Assembly (NCBI GenBank): GCA_005885115.1
Contig: VAXX01000169.1
Coordinates: forward strand, 1 to 8,093
DNA from: Actinomycetota bacterium
Lineage (GTDB): Bacteria; Actinomycetota; Actinomycetes; Mycobacteriales; Micromonosporaceae
Reading direction: 5' to 3'
DNA length: 8,093 nucleotides
Below are positions 1 through 6,500 of the stretch, in pieces; within the stretch, counting starts at the first letter, position 1, and each line of letters begins with the position of its first letter. The position numbers were made by a program, and so were the translations under genes. The notes beneath the pieces were generated by a model that did no database searches, was not told the origin of the DNA, and saw only the letters and a list, made by a program, of their open reading frames with translations.

Positions 1-522
1 ACCGGGTCAGCCCGGCGAGTCCGGACTTGGCCGCCCCGTACCCGCCGCTGTTGCCGTACGCCCGGACCGCCTGCTGCGACACCAGGTTGAGGATCCGGCC
101 CCAGCCCCGGGCGGCCATCCCCGGCCCGTAGCGCTGCCCGAGCAGGAAGGGCGCGGTCAGGTTGACCGCCATCGTCTGGTCCCAGTCGGCCGGGGTCAGC
201 GCCGCAAGCGGCGGCCGGATGTTCACCGCCGCCGCGTTGACGAGGATGTCCGGCTCCCCGAACGGTTGCGCGGCAACGTCGGCGACCCGGGCGAGGTCGG
301 TACGGTCGCTGACATCGCCCGTACACCAGTCGATGTCGCAGCCGTCGCCGCGCAACTCGCCGGCGACCTGCGCCAGTACGTCGTCGCGCCGCGCGACGAG
401 CACCACCCGGCGCCGGCCCGGGCCAGCGCGCCGGCGATCTCCCGGCCGATCCCGGAGCTGGCCCCGGTGACCACCGCGGTCCGCCCGGTCAACCCGAACA
501 GCGTGCTGAGAAAGGGATTCAC
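1..522 (-). pseudogene. Short-chain dehydrogenase/reductase (SDR), 5' part, frameshifted and cut by the window edge
   Basis: This is a classical SDR, a family of NAD(P)(H)-dependent cytoplasmic oxidoreductases; the substrate cannot be told. It starts at GTG 522-520, preceded by AAGGAG at 538-533 with a 10-nt spacer. The first 38 residues read MNPFLSTLFGLTGRTAVVTG and then ASSGIG, the cofactor-binding TGxxxGIG motif (residues 19-26). The frame then derails at about 408/409 and, read as given, ends at 223 after 99 residues. Restoring one base between 409 and 408 reopens a normal SDR to the window edge: RVVLVARR, GDV, DILVNAAAVN (NNAG position), N121 in VNLT, Ser149 in VSQQA, and Tyr162/Lys166 in YGAAK. 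All catalytic residues are present, so the lesion is either recent or a sequencing error. The gluconate 5-dehydrogenase/FabG-like look is only a suggestion. The gene is divergent from the sigma factor gene and may share its control region. Confidence 0.85.
408..409 (-). other. Probable -1 frameshift site in the SDR gene
   Basis: On the minus strand the sequence here reads GCCGGCGCC-GGGTGGTGC. SDR homology demands Ala-Gly-Ala-Arg-Val-Val-Leu, which is obtained only if one C is added to give GCC-CGG-GTG-GTG-CTC. Before this point the frame starting at 522 is correct. After it, the other frame is continuous SDR sequence to position 1. A lost C inside a GCCCGGG-like run is a common error in GC-rich assemblies, but a true mutation gives the same picture. 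Confidence 0.85.
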
Positions 523-532
523 CGGGCCGGCT

Positions 533-538
533 CTCCTT
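533..538 (-). promoter_or_regulatory. Ribosome binding site of the SDR gene
   Basis: AAGGAG on the minus strand lies 10 nt before GTG 522. It fixes the SDR start 11 residues ahead of the beta1 strand (TAVVTGASSGIG), the normal distance for this family. Confidence 0.6.
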
Positions 539-539
539 C

Positions 540-566
540 GGTCACATCGGGGGCATGGCGTTCGTC
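540..566 (+). promoter_or_regulatory. Predicted ECF41-type promoter of the sigma factor gene
   Basis: GGTCACA (540-546), then exactly 16 bp, then CGTC (563-566). From the literature I recall TGTCACA-N16-CGTC as the target promoter of ECF41 sigma factors, which usually transcribe their own gene or a neighbour. The match is 6/7 in the -35 element, 4/4 in the -10 element, with the exact spacer. Transcription would begin around 572-575, leaving a leader of roughly 28 nt before the GTG at 602, with the SD inside it. The position directly ahead of an ECF41-like gene makes autoregulation likely. The promoter assignment is inference; the motif is seen directly. Confidence 0.7.
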
Positions 567-575
567 AACGCCATG
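554..575. repeat. Perfect 9-bp inverted repeat with the -10 motif as its loop
   Basis: CATGGCGTT (554-562) and AACGCCATG (567-575) are exact reverse complements flanking CGTC (563-566). The loop is precisely the predicted -10 element of the sigma promoter. The predicted start site falls in the right arm, so the transcript would not carry the whole hairpin. A DNA operator for a dimeric repressor or activator therefore fits better than an RNA structure. On the minus strand the same bases give TTGACG (568-563), a possible -35 for the SDR gene, although no good -10 follows it. Confidence 0.7.
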
Positions 576-587
576 ACGGTATGCGAC

Positions 588-592
588 GGGAG
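588..592 (+). promoter_or_regulatory. Ribosome binding site that sets the sigma factor start at GTG 602
   Basis: GGGAG lies 9 nt before GTG 602. The in-frame ATG at 581 has no purine-rich sequence ahead of it and would add seven poorly conserved residues. Longer in-frame starts lie inside the divergent SDR gene. Confidence 0.65.
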
Positions 593-601
593 AATGAGAC
601 C

Positions 602-1462
602 GTGGACGGACATGACTGGTTGGCGCAGCGGTTCGAGGAGCACCGGACCCGGCTGCGCGCGGTGGCCTACCGGATGCTCGGGTCGGCGAGTGAGGCCGAG
701 GACGCCGTACAGGAGTCCTGGCTGCACCTGAGCCGGACCGACACCGACGGCATCGAGAACCTGGGCGGGTGGTTGACGACCGTGGTGGCCCGGGTGTGCC
801 TGGACATGCTGCGCTCGCGCCGGTCCCGGCGGGAGGAGCCGCTGACCGTGGACCAGTCGGAGCGGACCCTCGCCGTCGACCCGGAAGCCGAGGCGGTGCT
901 GGCCGACTCGGTGGGTCTGGCGTTGCTGGTGGTGCTCGACACGCTGACGCCGGCCGAGCGGCTGGCCTTCGTGCTGCACGACCTGTTCGGCGTGCCGTTC
1001 GATGAGATCGCGCCGATCGTCGGGCGTACGTCCGCCGCCGCGCGGCAGCTCGCCAGCCGGGCCCGCCGCCGGGTACAGCAGGCCGGCCCGTACCCGGACA
1101 GCGATCCGGCCCGCCAACGGGAGGTCGTGGACGCGTTCCTCAGCGCCTCCCGTGGTGGCGACTTCGAGGCGCTGCTGGCCGTACTCGATCCCGATGTGGC
1201 GGTGCGCGCCGACGGCACCGCCGTACAGACCGGTGCCGACCGGGAGATCCGCGGCGCGTCGGCGGTGGCGCGCAGCTTCGCCGGCCGGGCGCGGCACGCC
1301 GTACCCGCGCTCGTGGACGGGAGCGCCGGAGCCGTATGGGCGCCGGGCGGGCAGCCGCGCGTGGTGTTCGGCTTCACCATCCGGCACGGGAAGATCGTGG
1401 AGATCGAGATCCTGGCCGATCCCGAGTACCTGCGGGAGGTCGAACTGACGCTGGACGGCTGA
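602..1462 (+). CDS. ECF RNA polymerase sigma factor with fused SnoaL-like C-terminal domain (SigJ/ECF41-like)
   Basis: This 286-residue protein would direct RNA polymerase to a small set of promoters. Sigma region 2 spans about residues 7-75 (FEEHRTRLRAVAYRMLGS, then EAEDAVQESWLHLSR, the -10-binding helices). A variable linker follows, then region 4 at about 106-160 (LTPAERLAFVLHDLFGVPFD and the recognition helix RTSAAARQLASRARRR). Residues 170-285 form a SnoaL/NTF2-like domain (VVDAFLSASRGGDFEALLAV ... FGFTIRHGKIVEIEIL). In the ECF41 group this fused domain replaces an anti-sigma factor and modulates activity. The group signatures are weakened: REEPL (77-81) where WLPEP is usual, RADGTAV (202-208) at the DGGGK site, and ADPEYL (272-277) for NPDKL. 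ECF41 genes usually adjoin an oxidoreductase, epimerase or carboxymuconolactone decarboxylase gene; here the divergent neighbour is an SDR. GTG 602 is chosen from its SD. The stop is 5 bp from the convergent cupin stop. Confidence 0.92.
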   Translation: MDGHDWLAQRFEEHRTRLRAVAYRMLGSASEAEDAVQESWLHLSRTDTDGIENLGGWLTTVVARVCLDMLRSRRSRREEPLTVDQSERTLAVDPEAEAVLADSVGLALLVVLDTLTPAERLAFVLHDLFGVPFDEIAPIVGRTSAAARQLASRARRRVQQAGPYPDSDPARQREVVDAFLSASRGGDFEALLAVLDPDVAVRADGTAVQTGADREIRGASAVARSFAGRARHAVPALVDGSAGAVWAPGGQPRVVFGFTIRHGKIVEIEILADPEYLREVELTLDG

Positions 1463-1467
1463 CGCCG

Positions 1468-1878
1468 CTACGCGCGGTCGGCGTCCGACAGGTGCACGAC
1501 GGTCTCGCCGGTGGCGCAGCTCGTACGGGTGACGTGCCGCGCGCTGTACACCCAGTGGAAGCGCAGCCGGCCCGGTCCGGGGTTGCGGAACCGGTGCGGT
1601 ACCCCGGCCCCGACCCACGTCGCGTCCCCGGCCGCGAGGGTGAACTCCTCGTCGCCGAGCTGGAAGGCGGCCGTACCGTCGAGCACCAGTACCGTCTCGT
1701 CGACGTTGTGGGTGTGCAACGGGATCGCCGCGCCCGGCTCGAACTCGGTGATCCCGCTGGTGACCCCGTCGCCGCCGGCGTTCCACGGCCCGACCAGCGG
1801 GTACGTGCGGATCCCGGCGGCGCGGGCCAGCGGCGTGATGTCGGCGAGCCGGAGTACCAGCCGGTCGTGCTCGGTCAT
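1468..1878 (-). CDS. Small single-domain cupin protein
   Basis: This is a 136-residue protein with both cupin motifs. Motif 1 is GAAIPLHTHNVDETVLVLDG (residues 49-68), with metal ligands His55, His57 and Glu61. Motif 2 is GDATWVGAGVPHRFRN (84-99), with ligand His95 and Asn99; Gly90 stands where Pro is usual. All four metal-binding side chains are present, so a mononuclear metal site is expected, but enzyme activity versus small-molecule binding cannot be decided. The protein has no signal peptide and is probably cytoplasmic. The start is ATG 1878 with a G-rich GGGTGGGG (1887-1880) just ahead, a weak SD. It lies 20 nt downstream of the CAP lipoprotein stop on the same strand, so it is probably co-transcribed with it. 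It converges on the sigma factor gene with no room for a terminator, so the two transcripts should overlap. Confidence 0.9.
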   Translation of the reverse strand: MTEHDRLVLRLADITPLARAAGIRTYPLVGPWNAGGDGVTSGITEFEPGAAIPLHTHNVDETVLVLDGTAAFQLGDEEFTLAAGDATWVGAGVPHRFRNPGPGRLRFHWVYSARHVTRTSCATGETVVHLSDADRA

Positions 1879-1898
1879 GCCCCACCCTAACGACCGGC

Positions 1899-2570
1899 TC
1901 AGTTGCTGAAGTCCTGGGTGAGCCAGACGGTGCCGTGGCTGTCGCGTACCACGTCGATCCCGATGTGGGTGAAGCTGCTGGACAGCAGGTTGTGCCGGTG
2001 CCCGTCGTTGGGTGGCTTCTCCTTGAACATCGCGAGGTCCAGTCCCGTGGCCGCGTTGGTGATCGCGGTGCCGGTGTTGGCGTTCGGGCCGGATTCGCCG
2101 ATGTTCTCGCCGGCGGCCGTCCAGTGCACGCCCTGCGCGCTGATCCGCTTGCCCAGGTCCGGTTCGCCGGGGCACCGGTGGGACAGCCCGCAGCCCGCGA
2201 TCATCACCAGGTTGTGCTTGTGCGCGCTGGCGACCAGCCCGGGCAGCATCGTGTACGGGCGCAGTCCGGCGGCGGTACGCCAGGCGTTGAGCTGAGCCAG
2301 GACCGCCTGCGCGGTCGACTGGTTCCCGGGCGGCACCGGCGGTTTCGGTGGGGTGGGGGTGGGTGGCCCGGCGGTGGGGGACGCGCTGGGGGAGTCGGTC
2401 GGTACGGACGACGATCCGGCCGGGTCGGGCAGCGACGGTAGGTCCGACGCGGACGGGCTCGCACTGGCGTTGGTACCGGCCCAGACGGCACCCGTCGGGT
2501 GGCCACAGCCGGCGAGGAACGCGGTGAGGAGCAGGGCGATCAGTGGTGCGGCGGTTCGGGAGGAAGCCAT
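1899..2570 (-). CDS. CAP-domain (SCP-like) secreted lipoprotein
   Basis: This is a 223-residue lipoprotein. Residues 1-22 are a lipoprotein signal: Arg5, hydrophobic core PLIALLLTAF, then the lipobox LAGC with Cys22 as the lipidated residue. Residues 24-84 form a Ser/Pro/Thr-rich spacer ending in a proline-rich stretch (PPTPTPPKPPVPPG), as expected for reaching out from the membrane. Residues 88-223 are a CAP domain (PF00188 type): AQLNAWRTAAGLRPYTMLPG, SAHKHNLVM, AGENIGESG, DGHRHNLLSSSFTHIGIDV and the closing VWLTQDFS. Likely cavity residues are His119, Glu155 and His191. Cys127 and Cys133 (CGLSHRC) may form a disulfide. The function of bacterial CAP lipoproteins is mostly unknown. ATG 2570 is chosen because AGGAGG (2580-2575) precedes it by 4 nt and the signal peptide then has normal length. 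The cupin gene follows after 20 nt. Confidence 0.93.
   Translation of the reverse strand: MASSRTAAPLIALLLTAFLAGCGHPTGAVWAGTNASASPSASDLPSLPDPAGSSSVPTDSPSASPTAGPPTPTPPKPPVPPGNQSTAQAVLAQLNAWRTAAGLRPYTMLPGLVASAHKHNLVMIAGCGLSHRCPGEPDLGKRISAQGVHWTAAGENIGESGPNANTGTAITNAATGLDLAMFKEKPPNDGHRHNLLSSSFTHIGIDVVRDSHGTVWLTQDFSN
2350..2392 (+). other. G-tract cluster, potential G-quadruplex, on the template strand of the lipoprotein gene
   Basis: Guanine runs of 4, 5 and 3 lie at 2350-2353, 2355-2359 and 2361-2363, separated by single T residues. Further 5-G runs follow at 2376-2380 and 2388-2392. The stretch encodes the Pro/Thr/Ser linker of the lipoprotein on the other strand, so the proline codons (CCC/CCA/CCG) explain most of it. 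Folding would need one 12-nt loop, so it is only a candidate structure. Confidence 0.35.
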
Positions 2571-2574
2571 CGGC

Positions 2575-2580
2575 CCTCCT
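2575..2580 (-). promoter_or_regulatory. Ribosome binding site of the CAP lipoprotein gene
   Basis: AGGAGG on the minus strand lies 4 nt before ATG 2570. The spacer is short, but this is the strongest SD in the region, and it decides against a start further upstream at 2618. Confidence 0.6.
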
Positions 2581-2604
2581 GACGCTCGGCAGCAAGACCC
2601 GGCC

Positions 2605-2634
2605 ATCCTAGGAGTCAACGTTGTCTATGCACAA
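2605..2634 (-). promoter_or_regulatory. Candidate housekeeping-type promoter of the lipoprotein-cupin operon
   Basis: On the minus strand TTGTGC (2634-2629) is followed after 18 bp by TAGGAT (2610-2605). The latter resembles the actinobacterial -10 form TAGRAT and lies about 35 nt before ATG 2570. The -35 match is only partial, so this is a tentative call. Confidence 0.4.
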
Positions 2635-2672
2635 TGTCAGCGATCAGTGACGAATCAACCGCTGTCTGACAT
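2618..2672. repeat. Two imperfect dyad elements in the lipoprotein/methyltransferase intergenic region
   Basis: The 147-bp divergent gap (2571-2717) is AT-richer than the genes around it. It holds ACGTTGT (2618-2624) facing ACAATGT (2631-2637), with one mismatch and a 6-bp spacer. It also holds ATGTCAG (2634-2640) facing CTGACAT (2666-2672), a perfect 7-bp pair with 25 bp between and centres 32 bp apart, about three helical turns. The first dyad overlaps the -35 to -10 spacer of the candidate lipoprotein promoter. Both may be chance; no known regulator is recognised. I see no good promoter for the methyltransferase gene. Confidence 0.3.
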
Positions 2673-2706
2673 GATGGGGACCGCCAACGACCAGCCGAGC
2701 GCGCAT

Positions 2707-2710
2707 GGAG
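2707..2710 (+). promoter_or_regulatory. Ribosome binding site of the methyltransferase gene
   Basis: GGAG lies 7 nt before GTG 2718. That GTG is the first possible start after the in-frame stop at 2667, so the start is well determined. Confidence 0.6.
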
Positions 2711-2717
2711 CCAGTGG

Positions 2718-3509
2718 GTGGAGCGGCCCTACTGGTCGCCGGAAGGGATCGACCTCGATCGACCCAACGCGGCCCGCATGTACGACTACGCGCTCGGCGG
2801 ATCGCACAACTTCGCGGTGGACCGGGAGATGGTCGAGCGGGTCGAGGCGATCATGCCGGGCAGTTCGCTGGTGGCCCACGCGAACCGGGGCTTCCTGCGG
2901 CGGGCGGTCCGGTTCTGCGTCGGCGCCGGCGTCCGGCAGTTCCTCGACCTCGGCGCCGGTATCCCGACCGTGGGCAGCGTGCACGAGGTGGCCCAGGCCC
3001 TGGTACCCGATGCCCGGGTGGTGTACGTCGACGTCGACCCGGTGGCCGTCGCGCACGGCCGGGCGATCCTCGGTGGCAACCCGTACGCGACGGCGCTGCC
3101 GGGGGACGTCCGCAAGGCGGCGCAACTGCTCGGCGACCCCGAGGTGGGCAGCCTGCTCGACCTGTCCCGGCCGGTGGCCGTACTCCTGATCGCGGTGCTG
3201 CACTTCGTCCCGGACGCGGACGACCCGTACGGGATCGTGGCCGGGATCCGGGACCGGCTGGCCCCGGGCAGCTACCTGGTGCTCTCGCACGGCTGCCCGG
3301 ACGAGGAACCCGAGGCCGCCGACCAGGTGCAGCAGGCGTACCGGGGCACCGCGACGACGTTGCCGCTGCGCGACCGGGCGCACGTACAGCGGATGTTCAC
3401 CGGCTTCGATCTTGTTGAGCCGGGCCTGACCTGGGCGACCGCGTGGCGCCCGGACGAGCCCGAGCCCGAGCGGCGCGAGCTACTGGCCGGCGTCGGGTGG
3501 AAGCGGTGA
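2718..3509 (+). CDS. SAM-dependent methyltransferase, DUF574/Methyltransf_19 family
   Basis: This 263-residue protein has the usual family length. Family hallmarks are the N-terminal NAARMYDYALGGSHNFAVDR (residues 17-36), matching the family's YDYxLGGxxNFxxDR block. Next are RQFLDLGAGIPTVGSVHEVAQ, the SAM-binding glycine motif of a class I Rossmann methyltransferase, and VVYVDVDPVAVAHGRAIL, whose acidic residue binds the SAM ribose. The central LIAVLHFVPDADDPYGIVAG and the C-terminal MFTGFDLVEPGLTWATAWRPD also fit. This family is abundant in actinomycetes, often in many copies, and the physiological substrate is generally unknown. No signal or membrane segment is seen. The last 30 bp overlap, tail to tail, the end of the large regulator gene on the other strand. 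Confidence 0.95.
   Translation: MERPYWSPEGIDLDRPNAARMYDYALGGSHNFAVDREMVERVEAIMPGSSLVAHANRGFLRRAVRFCVGAGVRQFLDLGAGIPTVGSVHEVAQALVPDARVVYVDVDPVAVAHGRAILGGNPYATALPGDVRKAAQLLGDPEVGSLLDLSRPVAVLLIAVLHFVPDADDPYGIVAGIRDRLAPGSYLVLSHGCPDEEPEAADQVQQAYRGTATTLPLRDRAHVQRMFTGFDLVEPGLTWATAWRPDEPEPERRELLAGVGWKR
3480..3509. other. Tail-to-tail overlap of two convergent genes
   Basis: The methyltransferase stop (TGA 3507-3509) lies 30 bp inside the 3' end of the large regulator gene, whose stop is TAG on the minus strand at 3482-3480. Both reading frames are well supported by homology close to their ends. There is no space for a terminator between them, so the mRNA 3' ends must be complementary. Confidence 0.9.
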
Positions 3510-6500
3510 CAGCCACAGCGTGACGCCGATCAGCGCGCCACCGTTGTCCCGCAACGGCTGCGCCGCCGTGTGTATCCGCTGCCGCTGCCCGGTCGGCCCG
3601 ACGATCAGCACGTCCCGGTAGATCGGCCGGCGCTCGTCGCCGGTCGGCGCGAAGCCCGGCTCCAACCGGTACGGCAGCCCGTCCGCGTCGGTCGGGGTCA
3701 GCACGTCGAACAGGTCGACCAGCGGGGTACCCGGCGTCATCGGCAGCCCGGTCACCTCCACCGCCCGGGCCGAGGCCCGCCGTACCGTCAGGTCCGGCCC
3801 GAGCAGGACCATGCCGATCGGCAGCCGGTCGAAGGTGGCGTCCAGGATCTGGTTGGCCTCCACCAGCCGGGCGTGGGTCTGCGCGTTGTCCAGCGCGATG
3901 GCCGCCTGCGCGCAGAGCACGTCGAGCAGGTCCAGGTGTTCGGCGCCGAACCAGCCGGACAGGTGCCGGTGCTCCAGGTACAGCACGGCGATCAGCCGGC
4001 CGTCGCGCAGCAACGGCGTACCCAGCAGGGCGCGCGGCGCGTCCTCGAGCAGGTACTCGTCGGCGGCCAGGTCCGCGGGCAGCTCGTCGGGGGTACCGCC
4101 GACCGGGCGGCGGTGCCGGTGGACGTACGCGAGCACCGATCCGGGCAACGGTACCGGGTCGGTGCGCACGGTGACCCGGCCGCGTTCGGTGTGCGCGGAC
4201 GCGGCGACGGTGAGCCTGTCGCCTGCCGACCCGTCCACCGGCAGCAGCAGCGCGCCGCGTTCGGCGTGGGTGTGCTCGACGAGCAGTTCGAGCAGGGTCA
4301 CCACCAACCGGTCCGGGCTCAGCTCACCGGCGATGGCCTGGAACGCCCGTACCATCGCCAGCAGGTCGAGCTGGTCGAAGGTACGGTCCGGCCGGCTGGG
4401 TACCGCCGCGAGGGTACGGTCCACGTGCGCGACCAGCGCCGGTGCGCGCCAGCGCTGGTAGCAGTCGCGCGCCCGGCGCAGGTACGCCACGGCCGGTCCG
4501 GTCTGGCCGCGGGACAGCGCGTACCGGCCGCCCAGCTCCGCCGCGAGCCCTTCGACCGGGACGAGCCCGTGCTCCCGGGCCAGGTCCACGGCCCGCCCGT
4601 ACCGTTCCTCCGCCGTTTCGGCATCGCCGGTCAGGCGGGCCCGCTCGGCGGCCAGCAGCAGCGCGTACGCCCCGAAGGTGGCCGGGCCGGACGTGGCCCA
4701 CTCGTCCAGCCGGGTCTGCAGCTCGGCCAGTTCGACGCCGATCCTCCGCTGGGTGTCCGGGTCAGCGGCCGGGTACGCACCGGCCCGGGCCAGCCCCTCG
4801 AACACGGTGGCCACCGCACCGAGCAGCCCGCCGGCCGGCGCGATCTCGGGCAGCGCGTCGCCGAGCAGGTGTGCCGCCACGAGCGCCGGTACCGAGCCGG
4901 TCAGCGGGGCGGGGAGGTCACGCAGCCGGGCGATGGCACCGGCGACCGGACCGGTCGGGTCGGGCAGCCCGTACCGGTCGGCCAGCGCCCGTACCTCGTC
5001 CACCTCGTCGGCGAGCCCGCTGAGCGGGCTGCCGAGGACGAACCGGTGCGCGATCGCCAGGACCCGGTTGTCCAGCGCCCGGGCGGGTTCGCCGTCCTCG
5101 ATGCCGGCCCGGTACCCCTCGTCCAGGGCGGTGAGCGCGTCCGGCTCGTACCACAGGGCGCGGACCAGCGCCGCGACCGGCGCGACCCGGGCGGCGAGGC
5201 CGGGCGCCGGGCACCGCTCCCGCACGGTCAGGGCCAGCCGCGCCGTGCGCGCGCTGGACGGGCTGGCCAGGTCGGCCAGGGCCACCGCGTGCGCGGCGAA
5301 GGCGAGCGCGGCGGCCGGGGTCGGGCCGTACTCGTAGGCCAGGCGTACCCCGGTCGCGGCCAGCAGCGTCGCCCACTCGTCCAGCGGCTCGCGCAGGTCC
5401 AGCGCGTCGGCGATGACCTCCTGGGCGAGGACGACGCGCGGGTCGGTGGTCGGGGCGCCGAGCGCGCGGTGGGTCAGCCGGCGGGTCGGCTCCACGTCGA
5501 GGAGCTTGAGCGCCTGAGCGGTGTCGGTACGGGCCTGGTCCGGCGTACCTTCGGCGCGGTGCCACCGGGCCCGCAGCGCGAGGATCCGGACCCGGGACAG
5601 CGGGTCCACGGCGTAGCGGTCGGCCACGTCGAGCAGGCCCCAGGCACGGGCGGGATGGCCGGCGTCCCAGGCGGTACGGGCGGCCCAGGCGTGTACCGCG
5701 TAGGCCAGTGGTACCCGCCCGGGTGGTACCAGCTCCACCGCCGTACGCATCCGGTCGTCGGCGGTGTCCAGGGCACCGAGCCGGTACGCCCGGCGGCTCG
5801 CGGCCAGCGCCCGCTCGGCGAGCCGGGCCCGGTCCTCCTCGTCCCCGTTGGTGGTACCGCCGCACAGCCGTACCACCAGCTCCGCGTCGCCGGGTCCGCC
5901 ACGGTTCAGCAGCGTCCGGCCCACCGCGGCGTCCAGCTCGCGCCGTTGCGCGTCGCCGAGAGTGGTCCGCACCGCCTGGCGTACCACCTCATGGGTCCAC
6001 CGGTAGTCCCCCTCGCGCGGCTGCGCGGCGAGCAGGCCCTCGCGCACGGCCGAGCGGACCAGGTCGAGCACCCCGTCCCGGGTCAGCCCGGTGATCCCGG
6101 CCAGGGTGGTGACCGCGACCGGACCGCCCAGCCCGGCCGCCACCTGGAGCATCCGCAGCAGCCGCGGGGGCAGCCGGATGAGCCGGTCGTGGACCGCCGA
6201 CACGATCTCCAGCACCGGCGGCGCCTGGGCGACCGTGGCGCGGTCGAAGCGCCAGCCCCGGTGCTCGTCGAACTTGAGGATCCGCCGTTCACCCAGCTCG
6301 CGCAGGAACTCGGCGACGGCCAGCGGGCGGGAGCCGGTGCGCTCGGCCACCACCCGGGCCAGCGCGGCCGCGTCGGTGGGGGCGACGTGCAGCGTGTCGG
6401 CGAGCAGCTCGGCGAGCACGCTGTCGGGCAGTGGCCGCAGCCCGATCGGGCCGCCGCCCCGCCACGGGCCGCGTTCGCGCTGCAACCGGGCCAGCGGTTC

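Noticed and set aside
266..601. Upstream in-frame extension of the sigma factor gene, adding 112 residues.
   Set aside because: The extension is antisense to the SDR gene, has no sigma-like sequence, and would place the start far before the ECF41-type promoter. GTG 602 has an SD and gives region 2 the normal N-terminal distance.
542..1885. Long minus-strand frame of 447 codons across the sigma and cupin genes.
   Set aside because: It is Arg/Gly/Pro-rich shadow coding opposite the sigma factor and out of frame with the cupin. No domain is recognisable.
1879..2595. N-terminal extension of the cupin frame to 375 codons.
   Set aside because: The extra part is the lipoprotein gene read in another frame. 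The cupin itself begins at ATG 1878, and the two genes are separated by 20 nt.
2571..2618. Longer lipoprotein start 16 codons upstream.
   Set aside because: It would put charged and cysteine-containing residues before the signal peptide, and it sits upstream of the AGGAGG that serves ATG 2570. It would also start upstream of the predicted -10 box.
2635..2661. Second ECF41-type promoter (TGTCAGC on the plus strand) ahead of the methyltransferase gene.
   Set aside because: Only five of seven -35 bases match, and the bases 16 bp further are ACCG, not CGTC.
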